DNA of 38,204 nt, taken from DATNPH01 sp036703315. Its GTDB lineage: Bacteria > Cyanobacteriota > Cyanobacteriia > Cyanobacteriales > Coleofasciculaceae. Position 1 is the first letter of the stretch. Each line of letters begins with the position of its first letter. The position numbers were made by a program, and so were the translations under genes. The stretch spans positions 1 to 38,204 of the forward strand of contig DATNPH010000115.1 in assembly GCA_036703315.1 (NCBI GenBank), given 5' to 3'. Positions 17,471-25,874 of this stretch are shown one piece after another. Below the pieces are notes generated by a model that was not told the origin of the DNA, searched no databases, and worked only from the letters and a program-made list of their open reading frames with translations.

Positions 17471-17578
17471 TCGACGCTCGAAAAGCGTCAGCGCAGATCG
17501 CAAGTGAGGGGCTTGGTTCTGCGGAGGACTCTCCTTACGAAAAAATTTAGGAGCGGGTGTCACCGGATCTTAAAATTA

Positions 17579-17598
17579 TTTAGTGCAAGTGTACTAAA
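17579..17598. promoter_or_regulatory. 20-bp palindrome, candidate operator
   Basis: TTTAGTGCAAGTGTACTAAA is palindromic except at two of ten base pairs, one of them at the centre. It ends 15 bases before the ATG at 17614 and so probably overlaps the promoter or leader of that gene. The binding protein is unknown; one candidate is the HTH of the PIWI-RE REase protein encoded divergently. Confidence 0.4.
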
Positions 17599-17613
17599 CC
17601 GCAGCAACTCGCC

Positions 17614-18147
17614 ATGTTTGATAACTGGTCAAACCATTCCGAGTCCCGCCTGAACACCGAGATTCAGCAGCAGTGGAAACAAATTGCGATCGCGTCCTGG
17701 CTTGAAATCACTTCAGGCTGGCGACGGGTAAGAGTTCTGGACGATGGGATTGAAGACGTAACCCCTGACCAGATTCAAGCGTTGGCTGAGCGCTGCGAGT
17801 GGGCGCAACTGGAAAACCGTAACACGGGCTGGTCGCGTTTAGAGCGAACCCCCTACGGATACCAGCACGCCATCGAACTGCGACTTGGGTGGGGCTGGTG
17901 CGTGGCTGCCTCGCAACGGCTTGACCCGAGTCGGCATGGGGAGTATCGATTTTATGCCTACCTGCAAGAGGTGGAGGTGGAAGGAGCGACGCCAGACGAC
18001 TTAGAAACTCGCCTAGAGAACCTCAAAGATGAAGCGTTTAAGAGGAAGGCACGAGAGGTTTTGAGAAACATCAAGAGGTTACCGCCTCCTGGACGAAGCT
18101 CTTGGTTTCTCGGAGAATTACACCTTGGGGATGAGAGCGAACAATGA
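17614..18147 (+). CDS. hypothetical protein next to nuclease gene
   Basis: The 177-residue protein is acidic and rich in Trp and Arg. An N-terminal helix (SRLNTEIQQQWKQIAIASWL) is followed by a beta-rich centre (GYQHAIELRLGWGWCVAAS) and a charged helical region. No family was recognised. There is no clear ribosome binding site, but a palindrome lies just upstream and the next gene, encoding a DUF1016 nuclease, follows after 43 bases in the same direction. It may be cotranscribed with that nuclease. Confidence 0.5.
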   Translation: MFDNWSNHSESRLNTEIQQQWKQIAIASWLEITSGWRRVRVLDDGIEDVTPDQIQALAERCEWAQLENRNTGWSRLERTPYGYQHAIELRLGWGWCVAASQRLDPSRHGEYRFYAYLQEVEVEGATPDDLETRLENLKDEAFKRKAREVLRNIKRLPPPGRSSWFLGELHLGDESEQ

Positions 18148-18190
18148 CACAACCCAATAGTTGTAAACTAGGGCTTTTGGATATCTGCCT

Positions 18191-19261
18191 GTGTCAGAGC
18201 GACCATCTCCCATCCCAGAGAACTATGATGACTTCTTGCGTGACCTGAAAGAACGCATTAGGAGCGCCCAGGTGCGGGCAGCCCTTTCAGTCAACCGGGA
18301 ATTAGTGTTGCTCTACTGGCAGCTTGGACAAGATATCCTTACTCGGCAGCGACAGCAGGGATGGGGAGCTAAGGTGATCGATAGGCTAGCGAGTGACTTA
18401 CAGAAGGAATTCCCTGATATGAAGGGGTTCTCGCCACGTAACCTCAAGTACATGAGAGCTTTTGCTGAAGCCTACCCAAATGAGCAAATTGTGCAAGAGG
18501 TGCTTGCACAAATTACCTGGTACCACAACATCGCCCTGATTGAGAAGTTAAAATCACCAGAGGAGCGGCTGTGGTACGCGCACAAAACCGTCGAACACGG
18601 CTGGAGCCGTAATGTTCTCGTTCACCAAATTGAAACGGGTTTACACCGTCGCTTGGGCGCTGCACTCACCAACTTTGACCGAACACTCCCCAAGCCTCAA
18701 TCCGATCTGGCACAGCAGCTATTGAAAGACCCTTACAATTTCGAGTTTCTCAGTCTTGGGGAGGAAGTACAGGAAAGGGATTTGGAACGTGCTTTGGTCA
18801 ACCACATCCGCGACTTTTTGCTTGAGTTAGGAGTAGGATTTGCGTTTGTAGGAAGCCAGTATCACCTAGAAATCGAAGGAGACGATTACTACATTGACCT
18901 GCTGTTTTACCATCTGCGGTTGCGCTGCTATGTAGTAATCGATCTGAAAATGAAAGAGTTTCAGCCGGAGTATTCGGGCAAGATGAACTTCTACATCTCA
19001 GCAGTGGACGATTTGCTACGTCACCCAGATGACCAACCCACCATCGGCATCATCTTGTGCAGAGGGAAAAAGAAGACAATAGCAGAATATGCCCTGCGCG
19101 ATCTCAACAAGCCCATTGGCATTTCGACTTATAAACTGAAGGATTCTCTACCTCAAACGCTCCAGGACAATCTACCAACCCTGGAGCAGCTAGAGATAGA
19201 GTTGAATACGGTGGCATCAGAAATGGAGGCTGAAATTACCAGACCTCAAGAGCAGGAGTAA
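18191..19261 (+). CDS. DUF1016/YhcG-type PD-(D/E)XK nuclease
   Basis: The 356-residue protein matches the DUF1016 (YhcG) family over its whole length: an N-terminal helical part (NRELVLLYWQLGQDI, GFSPRNLKYMRAF, QITWYHNIALIEK) and a C-terminal PD-(D/E)XK nuclease with D236 (YYIDLLFYH) and the D251-L-K253 motif (VVIDLKMKEF). Members are frequent in defence islands and beside restriction systems; the substrate is uncertain. The start is a GTG. Full length and intact motifs suggest an active enzyme. Confidence 0.9.
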   Translation: MSERPSPIPENYDDFLRDLKERIRSAQVRAALSVNRELVLLYWQLGQDILTRQRQQGWGAKVIDRLASDLQKEFPDMKGFSPRNLKYMRAFAEAYPNEQIVQEVLAQITWYHNIALIEKLKSPEERLWYAHKTVEHGWSRNVLVHQIETGLHRRLGAALTNFDRTLPKPQSDLAQQLLKDPYNFEFLSLGEEVQERDLERALVNHIRDFLLELGVGFAFVGSQYHLEIEGDDYYIDLLFYHLRLRCYVVIDLKMKEFQPEYSGKMNFYISAVDDLLRHPDDQPTIGIILCRGKKKTIAEYALRDLNKPIGISTYKLKDSLPQTLQDNLPTLEQLEIELNTVASEMEAEITRPQEQE

Positions 19262-19396
19262 AGCACAAACCTGACATCTCTCTGGCTTAATCGTCTCAAG
19301 AGTCTCTCTCAAGTTGGCTAAGATTGCTCCGACTCCCACTGGACAGACTCTACCGCTATTGAGTTAAATCAGGGACATCATGATGGGAGTCACAGG

Positions 19397-20074
19397 GTGA
19401 AACGAGACAGACATGGCAAGGGAAAAATCTTATCCCAACAAGAGATCCAGTTGTTGTTCAGTCAGGGTCTGACAAATCTTCGCGATCGCTGTTTGTTCGC
19501 CATCATGATGTTTACAGCCTGCCGTGTCAACGAAGCCTGCACCCTGCTGTCTGAAGACGTTTACGACTCCCAAGGGAGAGTGCGATCGCATTTAACCATT
19601 AGAAAGAAAAACACCAAACGGAAACTCGCCACCCGCACCCTCCCCATTATCCAAGAGTTGCGGACAATCCTAGCGGCTTACGAAAAACAAGCCGGACTCG
19701 TGTACTTGTTTCCCGGTCGCCGAGGAGGACACATCACGAATGATAGTGCCATGAGGATACTACGAAAAGCCTGTGAGCGAGTTGGCATCGAAGGGGCAAG
19801 CACGCATTCGTTCCGACGCACCGCTCTCACCCAGATGAGTGACAACAATACCCCCTTACGGGTCATTGCGGAAGTATCAGGACACCGGAATTTAAGCCAA
19901 CTTCAGGCATATTTGGATGTAAGACCCTCTCAAGTGCTGGGAGCTGTGTCTTCCTTATCCATGCTATCGCCAGTGCTTTCTGACTTGACTGAAGGCGGCA
20001 AAGTGACGTTAGACGACTCTACACAAGCAGCATCACAGGAGCAGTTACAAAACAAAAGAAATTCCCAGCTGTGA
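19397..20074 (+). CDS. tyrosine recombinase (phage-integrase family)
   Basis: The 225-residue protein is nearly only a catalytic domain: R43 (TACRVNEA), a lysine in the beta hairpin (TIRKKNTKRK), H137-x-x-R140 (THSFRRTALT), H163 (SGHRNLSQ) and the nucleophile Y172 (AYLDV). It lacks the usual N-terminal core-binding domain of about 100 residues, so it is a short form as found on many cyanobacterial plasmids. It may resolve plasmid multimers or move cassettes. The GTG start has GGGAG seven bases upstream. The C-terminal tail is rich in Ser and Gln. Confidence 0.85.
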   Translation: MKRDRHGKGKILSQQEIQLLFSQGLTNLRDRCLFAIMMFTACRVNEACTLLSEDVYDSQGRVRSHLTIRKKNTKRKLATRTLPIIQELRTILAAYEKQAGLVYLFPGRRGGHITNDSAMRILRKACERVGIEGASTHSFRRTALTQMSDNNTPLRVIAEVSGHRNLSQLQAYLDVRPSQVLGAVSSLSMLSPVLSDLTEGGKVTLDDSTQAASQEQLQNKRNSQL

Positions 20075-20110
20075 CGCTTTAATACGGAATATTGTCATCT
20101 TTTTAATCCG

Positions 20111-20142
20111 TAAAAAGACCCCCAGCGGTGAGTGCTAGGGGT
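20111..20142 (-). terminator. intrinsic terminator of the small-gene operon
   Basis: ACCCCCAGC (20118-20126) and GCTAGGGGT (20134-20142) form a stem with one mismatch around a seven-base loop. On the minus strand the stem is followed directly by CTTTTTA. It lies about 80 bases after the stop of the last minus-strand gene (20221) and faces the recombinase gene, so it may block read-through in both directions. Confidence 0.7.
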
Positions 20143-20220
20143 TAAATTATGCTTGTCAACTCACCCAACCTTGGATTGGACGGGGCGACATTCACGCGGC
20201 GGGTCGCCCCTTCAACTGTG

Positions 20221-20763
20221 CTAGCTAGCTTTCAGAACGGACATTATCACCGGCGCGGTTTCCTGAGGTTTCTCGGTCAAGCGACCCTTAATCTGCGCTC
20301 TGAGCCAAGAGAGAGGAGCATCTTTGCCATTGACTTTTTGCTGAATGCCAAGCTTGCCGCAAATCTTCCTCGCGGGTCGCAGTTGCAAGGTATCCAGATC
20401 GATGTCTTGAAGCAGTTCCTCAATTGTTGGCTCGGAAAGCGATTCCGGCGCTTCTTCTACAACGGAGGTGGGTTCTTCCACTGTTGTTGAGACCAACTCT
20501 GGCTCCTGGTCTTCGATTAAAGCTTCCTCTATGGCGGCGGCTGGTTCTTTAATAGCGTCTTCTTCCAGTTCCTCGTCTAGGGTTGTGGCGGATTCTGTTT
20601 CAGGTGCAACCCGTTGCACGTTCCATGTGACAGTTAAATTTGCCGCTGCCACAACTGGCACAGGGTTAGAGGTAGTAGCCGAAGCTTTCGGGTTGTGCAA
20701 TAAGCAGCAGACGAAGCCGAAGTATGCAGTAAACAACAGTGCGGCGAACATGAAATCTTGCAT
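20221..20763 (-). CDS. membrane-anchored acidic protein with SAP-like C-terminus
   Basis: The 180-residue protein has one N-terminal membrane helix (FMFAALLFTAYFGFVCCLL) and an acidic, proline-containing linker of about 80 residues. The C-terminal region (SEPTIEELLQDIDLDTLQL, ARKICGKLGI, SWLRAQIKGRL) has the look of a SAP or Rho-N type helical nucleic-acid-binding motif. That would place a DNA-binding tail at the inner membrane. AAGGA lies nine bases before the ATG. It is the last gene before the operon terminator. Confidence 0.55.
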   Translation of the reverse strand: MQDFMFAALLFTAYFGFVCCLLHNPKASATTSNPVPVVAAANLTVTWNVQRVAPETESATTLDEELEEDAIKEPAAAIEEALIEDQEPELVSTTVEEPTSVVEEAPESLSEPTIEELLQDIDLDTLQLRPARKICGKLGIQQKVNGKDAPLSWLRAQIKGRLTEKPQETAPVIMSVLKAS

Positions 20764-20882
20764 TGTCTGAATTCCTTTTCAATGTGTCGATTTTGTTTGG
20801 GGCTGGTTGTAGCGAGTGCCCTCTCTCACATTCACAAGACAAGAAAGCGTTAGCGATTTGAAGCAAGGATAATCACTTTCCT

Positions 20883-21182
20883 TCATGATTCCCACTGCCC
20901 TATCCCATGCCAAGCACATTCTAATTCCCTCTGATCGTGTAGAGGAATTTGTTTAGCTGCCCAAAGCATCAAGTTGTATCCACCAGAAGAGTTCAATCGC
21001 TCCCCAATTTCTTTAACACGAGGTCTATTAGCTCCCAGATAAACTTCACGATTTTCACTATGAATTGGTATTTGGCAATCCCGTGACATAGCTTGCAATT
21101 CTTGAAGTAATCCGGGAATAGCGTTTATTTCCTCAACGGGTGTACCAGCGTAAACAGAAATTACGTTGGGATTTAAAATCAT
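20883..21182 (-). CDS. hypothetical protein
   Basis: The 99-residue protein (MILNPNVISVYAGTPVEEIN..., ending AWHGIGQWES) shows no recognisable domain, signal peptide or membrane segment. A GAGGTG ribosome binding site seven bases upstream supports the start. It is on the same strand as its neighbours, but 119 bases separate it from the next gene, so a local promoter or processing site is possible. Confidence 0.45.
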   Translation of the reverse strand: MILNPNVISVYAGTPVEEINAIPGLLQELQAMSRDCQIPIHSENREVYLGANRPRVKEIGERLNSSGGYNLMLWAAKQIPLHDQRELECAWHGIGQWES

Positions 21183-21273
21183 GGTTTCACCTCTTAATCG
21201 TACAAAGGTTGATAAAACGTGTCTAATGTTCCCAGCTTGATGGTAGTCTTTCTTTTATTTTTGTTCTCTATCC

Positions 21274-21867
21274 TCACAACACCGTTTTCCATAAGGATGC
21301 ATGGCACTTTCCAAAGAAATTACCGCCATCTTCCGAGCCAACAAAGTATCGACACCCCTTGCAACCAAAAACTTCGTAGCGCTCATCAAGTTGATTGGTT
21401 AAATCAAGCCACTCTTCCCAAGCCTCTAGCTGCTTGTCACGTTCTTTTAATTGTTGACGCACTTCTCTTAACAAATCACCCCGATGCCAAATCTCCTTAT
21501 CTCTTGCATCTATAGCATCGATACGCCGCATTTCAGATTCTCGTAACTGTGACCATAGTTCTATAAGTTCGTCTTTTGTGATTACTAGTTCATTGGTAAC
21601 AATTTCGGTTAACTTCTCATCGTCATTCTTCCCAATCGCACCAGTCATCCAAGCCCCTAAAATACATCCAGCAGCCGAAGCACCTATCAAAATAGCTGAC
21701 ATCTTCGCGACTCGGTGAGCTGGTGCTTCAATCCAAGGAAAGCCACCGACTACAGCAATGGAGCCAGATACGATTAGCGAACTGATTAAGCTGAACGAAC
21801 TTAACGCCAAAACTCTTGCACAAGCAAATCCTATCTCTGTGCCTGTATCTCGTAAAGTAATTTTCAT
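21274..21867 (-). CDS. two-helix membrane protein with coiled coil and cysteine motif
   Basis: The 197-residue protein has two hydrophobic segments (VLALSSFSLISSLIVSGSIA and MSAILIGASAAGCILGAWM), then a charged coiled coil of about 70 residues (DELIELWSQLRESEMRRIDA and following). The C-terminus has CKGCRYF and FGKCH, which could bind a metal. No family was recognised. The GGAGGAAATT before the ATG is a good ribosome binding site. It follows the ATPase gene after a 243-base region filled with GGTGAG repeats. Confidence 0.5.
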   Translation of the reverse strand: MKITLRDTGTEIGFACARVLALSSFSLISSLIVSGSIAVVGGFPWIEAPAHRVAKMSAILIGASAAGCILGAWMTGAIGKNDDEKLTEIVTNELVITKDELIELWSQLRESEMRRIDAIDARDKEIWHRGDLLREVRQQLKERDKQLEAWEEWLDLTNQLDERYEVFGCKGCRYFVGSEDGGNFFGKCHASLWKTVL

Positions 21868-21955
21868 TTCTAAATTTCCTCCACTGAGACTAACTCTAAA
21901 TCCATCAAAGTTACCTAAAAAAGCTAGCGTATTTTTGTGATAACGAGTTGGTGGT

Positions 21956-22120
21956 GGGGGTGAGGCGGGTGAGACGAGGTGAGAACTGGGAGAGAATCAG
22001 GTGATGCCTACTACAACAGGGGGTGAGGCGGGTGAGACGAGGGTGAGAGATACTGCGCTCGACGATGAAAGAGGCACGTATTTGGGGGTCGCCTCACCTA
22101 CCTCACCTCCTCACCTAATC
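21956..22120. repeat. GGTGAG repeat array after the ATPase gene
   Basis: A 24-base unit (starting GGGGGTGAGGCGGGTGAGA) occurs exactly twice, at 21956-21979 and 22019-22042. Around and within it GGTGAG appears six times in direct orientation, and CCTCACC three times inverted at about 22090-22117. The inverted copies overlap the stop codon of the ATPase gene. Such arrays may bind a protein or act in transcript processing; nothing here decides which. Confidence 0.7.
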
Positions 22121-23958
22121 CTACGAATTCGCTTGACTCCATCCTTTGTATCGACTTCTACGAGTTCCCTGTTTATTAGGTCTTGAATTACCCGGTTTAA
22201 GACATCATCTCCCCAGTCCCTTGTCTTCCAGGCGACTCCCCCCAGCTTGCTAATCAACACCCAGTCTTTGCCGTCAATCTTGCTCACCAGATAGTCGCCG
22301 TATTCGTTTAATTTTTCTCGTGAAATAAAAGGTTGTTCATCTCCTTTCTCCGGTTGAACTTCTGGCAACATGGGAGCATCAATCTCAAACTCAAGTTGAA
22401 AAAGTCGCTCTAGCTGCTCTGGGGTATATCCTTCTAGCTTGACTCGTGGGATTTCTCCAGCTTTATAGGCTCTTAAATCGGGAAGTAATACTACCCTAGC
22501 TGGTTCTAACGTGGTGAACATAATCGGGCGCTGATGTTCTTTTGAGAGCGGCTTGAGTTGACGAAAAACCTCGATTAATTTTGCCCTTTCGTTCTCGTCA
22601 GGAATGATGTTTCTGTCGAGAATCATATTCTCAACGACTCCATAGGATTCGTTGATACTTCCATCCGATTCGATGTAGTAATTTCCCAAGGCAATTAGGT
22701 TAAAGTTCTTCCGACTGTTCCTGTCGGCTTTCAATCCCAGAGCGGCTAAGTTGTAGCTTTGAAGGTCTGCAATCAGACACACATTCATGTCCCGACCGTT
22801 GTAAATTACGTCAGCACATTTTGAGCGGTGTTCTGATTCTTTGACTATTGCATCCTGTTTCATTTCGTCCAGGGTTTGATTAATACTCAGCCAATCGGCA
22901 AGGATTAATCTTACGGGAGGCAAACCCTTACGTTTATCCTCGGTCAAACGACGGCGCTTATCATAAATCCCGTAAACGTGGTTAAGAACGTCGAAGGAAT
23001 CTTGAATGTTTTTTCTATCAAAAAGCACGACTCGTTTTTTGTTATTCAGTCCACAGAACGAGTCGTTTTTCTGACTGATTGCCCAGGTTTCGTGCTTAGG
23101 ATTACGCCGAAATAGTTGAGTCAACAGATACGACTCGGTGACGGATTTACCTGCGCCAGTGCCGCCAATTAGCAGCAGAGAACGGTGGGAACCGGCGAGG
23201 GCATCCAGAATCCTAATGGCTTCGGCTTCCGACTCATGAAGAACGTTCGGCGGTTCGATTGAAGGGGCAGGAACGCTGAATTGGATGGTAGCCTGTGGAA
23301 GGACTTGACTTTCATCGTCCTTACTCTCTGGAAGAGCTCCTTTGTGCTCGTCGGATTCATTTAGAGCATCATTAGCGGGATTGGCCTGTGTTGGGGACTC
23401 CTCTGTGGGGGTGGCTTCCCCGACTGTTTCGGTTTCTTTGTCAGTTTGAGCAGGCCCCACAGCAAAGCGCTCGATGAGTTCTGGATGCTTCTCCAATAAC
23501 AGAGCAGCATAGCCGTCGAGCAGTTCTCGCCGAAAATCCTGTACCCGCATGTCGGAGGCGATCGCTAGCTTAGTCACCTCCTCATCGCTCAGGACTTGCT
23601 TTTGGATTGCCTCTAGCAATTCTTTTAGAGCCTTCTGCTCGTCAATGCCCCGCTGGTTGGAGGCGGCTACCAAAGCAGCCACGACACAAACTCCAAAAGA
23701 CAACGGACTAACGATGCCCCAGAAAACACGGCTAGCCTTGTTACCCGAAAAGAGCTGAACGAATTTAGCATCCGTCGGTGGGTTGCCAAACCAGTCGGGG
23801 ATTGCCACCTGTGTACAAGGATTGGTGATGGGGTCACAGTACCTCACCTGGTTGTCAAAGAACCCCATCAACGAGGCACCGCCGCTAGCCACGCCTATGG
23901 CAAATGTCCCAACGGCAATGAACAGGGCATTAGATTTCAGCGTGGCGAACCAGTTCAT
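22111..23958 (-). CDS. membrane-anchored VirD4/FtsK-like ATPase
   Basis: The 615-residue protein has two N-terminal membrane segments (ALFIAVGTFAIGVASGG and SPLSFGVCVVAALVA), as type IV coupling proteins do. A charged linker leads to an ATPase domain with Walker A GGTGAGKS at 265-272 and a probable Walker B strand VRLILADW (D355). A late segment (KDWVLISKLGGVAWKTRDWG followed by VIQDLINRELVEVDTKDG) looks like a winged helix. It may be the coupling ATPase for the relaxase at 34123, or a DNA pump of this operon. Strong GGGGAGG upstream of the ATG. It is the only clearly recognisable enzyme among its neighbours. Confidence 0.7.
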   Translation of the reverse strand: MNWFATLKSNALFIAVGTFAIGVASGGASLMGFFDNQVRYCDPITNPCTQVAIPDWFGNPPTDAKFVQLFSGNKASRVFWGIVSPLSFGVCVVAALVAASNQRGIDEQKALKELLEAIQKQVLSDEEVTKLAIASDMRVQDFRRELLDGYAALLLEKHPELIERFAVGPAQTDKETETVGEATPTEESPTQANPANDALNESDEHKGALPESKDDESQVLPQATIQFSVPAPSIEPPNVLHESEAEAIRILDALAGSHRSLLLIGGTGAGKSVTESYLLTQLFRRNPKHETWAISQKNDSFCGLNNKKRVVLFDRKNIQDSFDVLNHVYGIYDKRRRLTEDKRKGLPPVRLILADWLSINQTLDEMKQDAIVKESEHRSKCADVIYNGRDMNVCLIADLQSYNLAALGLKADRNSRKNFNLIALGNYYIESDGSINESYGVVENMILDRNIIPDENERAKLIEVFRQLKPLSKEHQRPIMFTTLEPARVVLLPDLRAYKAGEIPRVKLEGYTPEQLERLFQLEFEIDAPMLPEVQPEKGDEQPFISREKLNEYGDYLVSKIDGKDWVLISKLGGVAWKTRDWGDDVLNRVIQDLINRELVEVDTKDGVKRIRRIR

Positions 23959-23964
23959 GAATCT

Positions 23965-24453
23965 TTACCTCCCCTGATTTGACGCAGTAAGGGTCACAAA
24001 GGCACCAATCAAAAATGCGATCGCGCTCGTAACCACCAACCAAGCAGGAAAGACCCAGAACCCAATTGTTATCGGGAGGTTGGCGGTTACAATCAGCCCG
24101 TCCCACAGCGCTACAACTGATATAACTAGAGCCAAGCCACTAATGCGCCGCAGCGACAACATCTCTTCTGTGGCATCAGTCGGTTTAACTAACATCAGGT
24201 AGCCTGCCGCCGAACCAGAGAGGGCAAGGTAAACAATCCAGCCATTAGGGAAAAGACGGGTGATATTAGCAGCAGCTACTCCAATACCAAACCAGAATCC
24301 GTACAATCCAAATCTGTACAGCGATAGGATGAAACGTGATTTTTTTGATGGTTTTACAACGATTGCTGGCACCGACTTCTCGGGAGTGGAGGAACCTGGC
24401 AGTGGAGGTAAAACTGAAACCTCCGGCTTGGAATTGTTAGAAGGCAAAAACAT
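23965..24453 (-). CDS. multi-pass membrane protein
   Basis: The 162-residue protein has a proline-rich, soluble N-terminus (LPPLPGSSTPEKSVPAIVV) followed by about four to five membrane helices. The ATG at 24453 was chosen because GGGAG precedes it and it starts 20 bases after the upstream stop; a longer frame with an ATG at 24525 would overlap the previous gene by about 50 bases. It ends six bases before the ATPase start, with the ATPase ribosome binding site overlapping its stop. The tight pairing suggests a shared membrane complex. Confidence 0.55.
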   Translation of the reverse strand: MFLPSNNSKPEVSVLPPLPGSSTPEKSVPAIVVKPSKKSRFILSLYRFGLYGFWFGIGVAAANITRLFPNGWIVYLALSGSAAGYLMLVKPTDATEEMLSLRRISGLALVISVVALWDGLIVTANLPITIGFWVFPAWLVVTSAIAFLIGAFVTLTASNQGR

Positions 24454-24472
24454 TTTCGCTTGCTCCCAAAAA

Positions 24473-25225
24473 CTACTTGCCTCTGAAGAAATTAACGGCT
24501 CGACTGAAGAAATTATTGTTGCCATTAGTACTGGCACCGGAGTAACTTACTTGGGGTGAACTAGAAGCAGGCAGACCGCGTTGAATGGTGTGGTTGTATC
24601 CGTAGTTGAGAAGATTCCTGACGTACTGCTTGCGCTCTTGCTCGGCTTGCTGTGCGTCGGCTCTAGCTTGCTCCTCGTCTGGTCTGACATCGATTTTCTC
24701 CTTTTCCTTCAAGAGCTTAGCCGCCATCATCTGAAGGGACATATTTAAGTCGTACTCAGATAGATCGATGTAGTCCGTAAGCTCCTGCTGCATTAGCTGG
24801 TCTGCTACTCTGGAATCTTGAGCCAATTTACTCTGATTATTCTTGTAATTCTTATGCTGTAGCAGTACATCCAGCGTGTTTTTATCAATCTTCTTCATCC
24901 CCGCAACGCCAGCTTTTACGCATCGCGTTACGAAATCGTTATAATCAACAACTCCCTGGATATAATCTCTGACGTGTTCGGCTATCTTTTCCCAATTTTC
25001 CGAAAAGAATTTAGCTTGTTTGGCTTGGTCTACAAACTGCCCCAGTTCTTCAGGAGACATATCAACGAAAGTTTCGGGATTTAAGCCATAATAGGCTTGC
25101 ATTAATCCCCTTACTTCTGGGGCATCATCGTAGGCTTTGCAGCGTCCACTAAGACTGGATGCTATGCCTTGACTTCTTCCCGTCAAGGCTCCGGTATACC
25201 GAACAATTGCGCTTCCAATTCCCAT
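24473..25225 (-). CDS. hypothetical helical protein
   Basis: The 250-residue protein is largely helical and charged: a first segment (GSAIVRYTGALTGRSQGIAS), a central region (DMSPEELGQFVDQAKQAKFF), a coiled-coil-like segment rich in Ala, Glu and Gln (ARADAQQAEQERKQYV) and a Ser/Asn/Gly-rich tail ending FFSRAVNFFRGK. No family was recognised. AAGGAC upstream of the ATG is a weak ribosome binding site. It belongs to the operon that continues to the ATPase. Confidence 0.5.
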   Translation of the reverse strand: MGIGSAIVRYTGALTGRSQGIASSLSGRCKAYDDAPEVRGLMQAYYGLNPETFVDMSPEELGQFVDQAKQAKFFSENWEKIAEHVRDYIQGVVDYNDFVTRCVKAGVAGMKKIDKNTLDVLLQHKNYKNNQSKLAQDSRVADQLMQQELTDYIDLSEYDLNMSLQMMAAKLLKEKEKIDVRPDEEQARADAQQAEQERKQYVRNLLNYGYNHTIQRGLPASSSPQVSYSGASTNGNNNFFSRAVNFFRGK

Positions 25226-25241
25226 TGATTTTTAAGTCCTT

Positions 25242-25415
25242 TTACTTGTCAACTAATTCAGTTTCAATTATTTGTTGAAGCTTCCATACTCTCGCTAGAG
25301 TGAGGCTTGTAGCAAAGGTGAGAAAAATAATCAGCGTCGTTAGCAACGCAAGAAGCTGAATGAGATTTTCGTGTTTGTCCGGGCTTCGCCCCGCTTCGCT
25401 ATCATCCAGCTTCAT
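25242..25415 (-). CDS. small single-helix membrane protein (57 residues)
   Basis: The short frame begins MKLDDSEAGRSPDKHE and continues into a 20-residue hydrophobic helix (LLALLTTLIIFLTFATSLTL), then a charged C-terminus. A perfect AGGAGGTG ribosome binding site lies upstream of the ATG at 25415, so it is very likely translated. The N-terminus is acidic and the tail mixed. Its topology and the operon place it in a membrane assembly, but the role is unknown. Confidence 0.7.
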   Translation of the reverse strand: MKLDDSEAGRSPDKHENLIQLLALLTTLIIFLTFATSLTLARVWKLQQIIETELVDK

Positions 25416-25440
25416 TGTTTAATTCACCTCCTAAAAATGC

Positions 25441-25653
25441 TTACTCAGTCGTGACAGCAGGCGGGCTATAGGGCATTCCTCGTTCTACCCAGCTAGCGTG
25501 GGCATCCTGTAAAGCCAGAAGTTCCTCTCCTTCTAATGGGCAAGGCAGTTCGCCAGCATCCTGTCTTGCTAAAGCGTCAGCGGCTTTTGAGGCAAGATTT
25601 TCTGGAATTTGCATGGAGGCGAAGAGGTTGAGATAGTGCTGTTTGTCGGACAT
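25441..25653 (-). CDS. hypothetical small protein
   Basis: The 70-residue protein (MSDKQHYLNLFASMQIPENL..., helical, ending MPYSPPAVTTE) was not recognised. Its ATG overlaps the previous stop as TAATG, so translation is coupled. Its sequence LASKAADALARQDAGELPCP suggests a compact helical fold. Confidence 0.55.
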   Translation of the reverse strand: MSDKQHYLNLFASMQIPENLASKAADALARQDAGELPCPLEGEELLALQDAHASWVERGMPYSPPAVTTE

Positions 25654-25874
25654 TACTCCATCTCCTTTTCCAACTCGGCTACCTGCTTGGTAGTGGTCAT
25701 CGCCTTGGAACAGGTGTGGATGGTGTCAGTAAGCTGTCGGTTCTCTTCAACTGCGGCGTCTAGAAGTTGGTTTCCTTCCTGCATTAGCTCCGGGCTGTAG
25801 GGCGTGGTTGCTAGCTTGTCGAGGAAATTCAGAAGATTTTGTTCGGCTGGGGTGGGTTGAAATTCCTGGGTCAT
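25653..25874 (-). CDS. hypothetical small helical protein
   Basis: The 73-residue protein (MTQEFQPTPAEQNLLNFLDK..., ending TKQVAELEKEME) is acidic and helical. It overlaps the upstream gene by an ATGA and the downstream gene by a TAATG. No family was recognised. Overlaps on both sides show tight translational coupling. Confidence 0.55.
   Translation of the reverse strand: MTQEFQPTPAEQNLLNFLDKLATTPYSPELMQEGNQLLDAAVEENRQLTDTIHTCSKAMTTTKQVAELEKEME

Noticed and set aside
17375..17563. Small Arg/Ser-rich protein gene upstream of the PIWI-RE island
   Set aside because: Its sequence is the translation of the hairpin repeat region (RRRERELSLS) and lacks a ribosome binding site.
22111..23958. Zot/pI-like ATPase of a filamentous phage
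   Set aside because: The idea fits the tiny membrane peptides nearby, but the membrane helices are N-terminal, not central, and no pIII, pVIII or replication protein of inovirus type was recognised.
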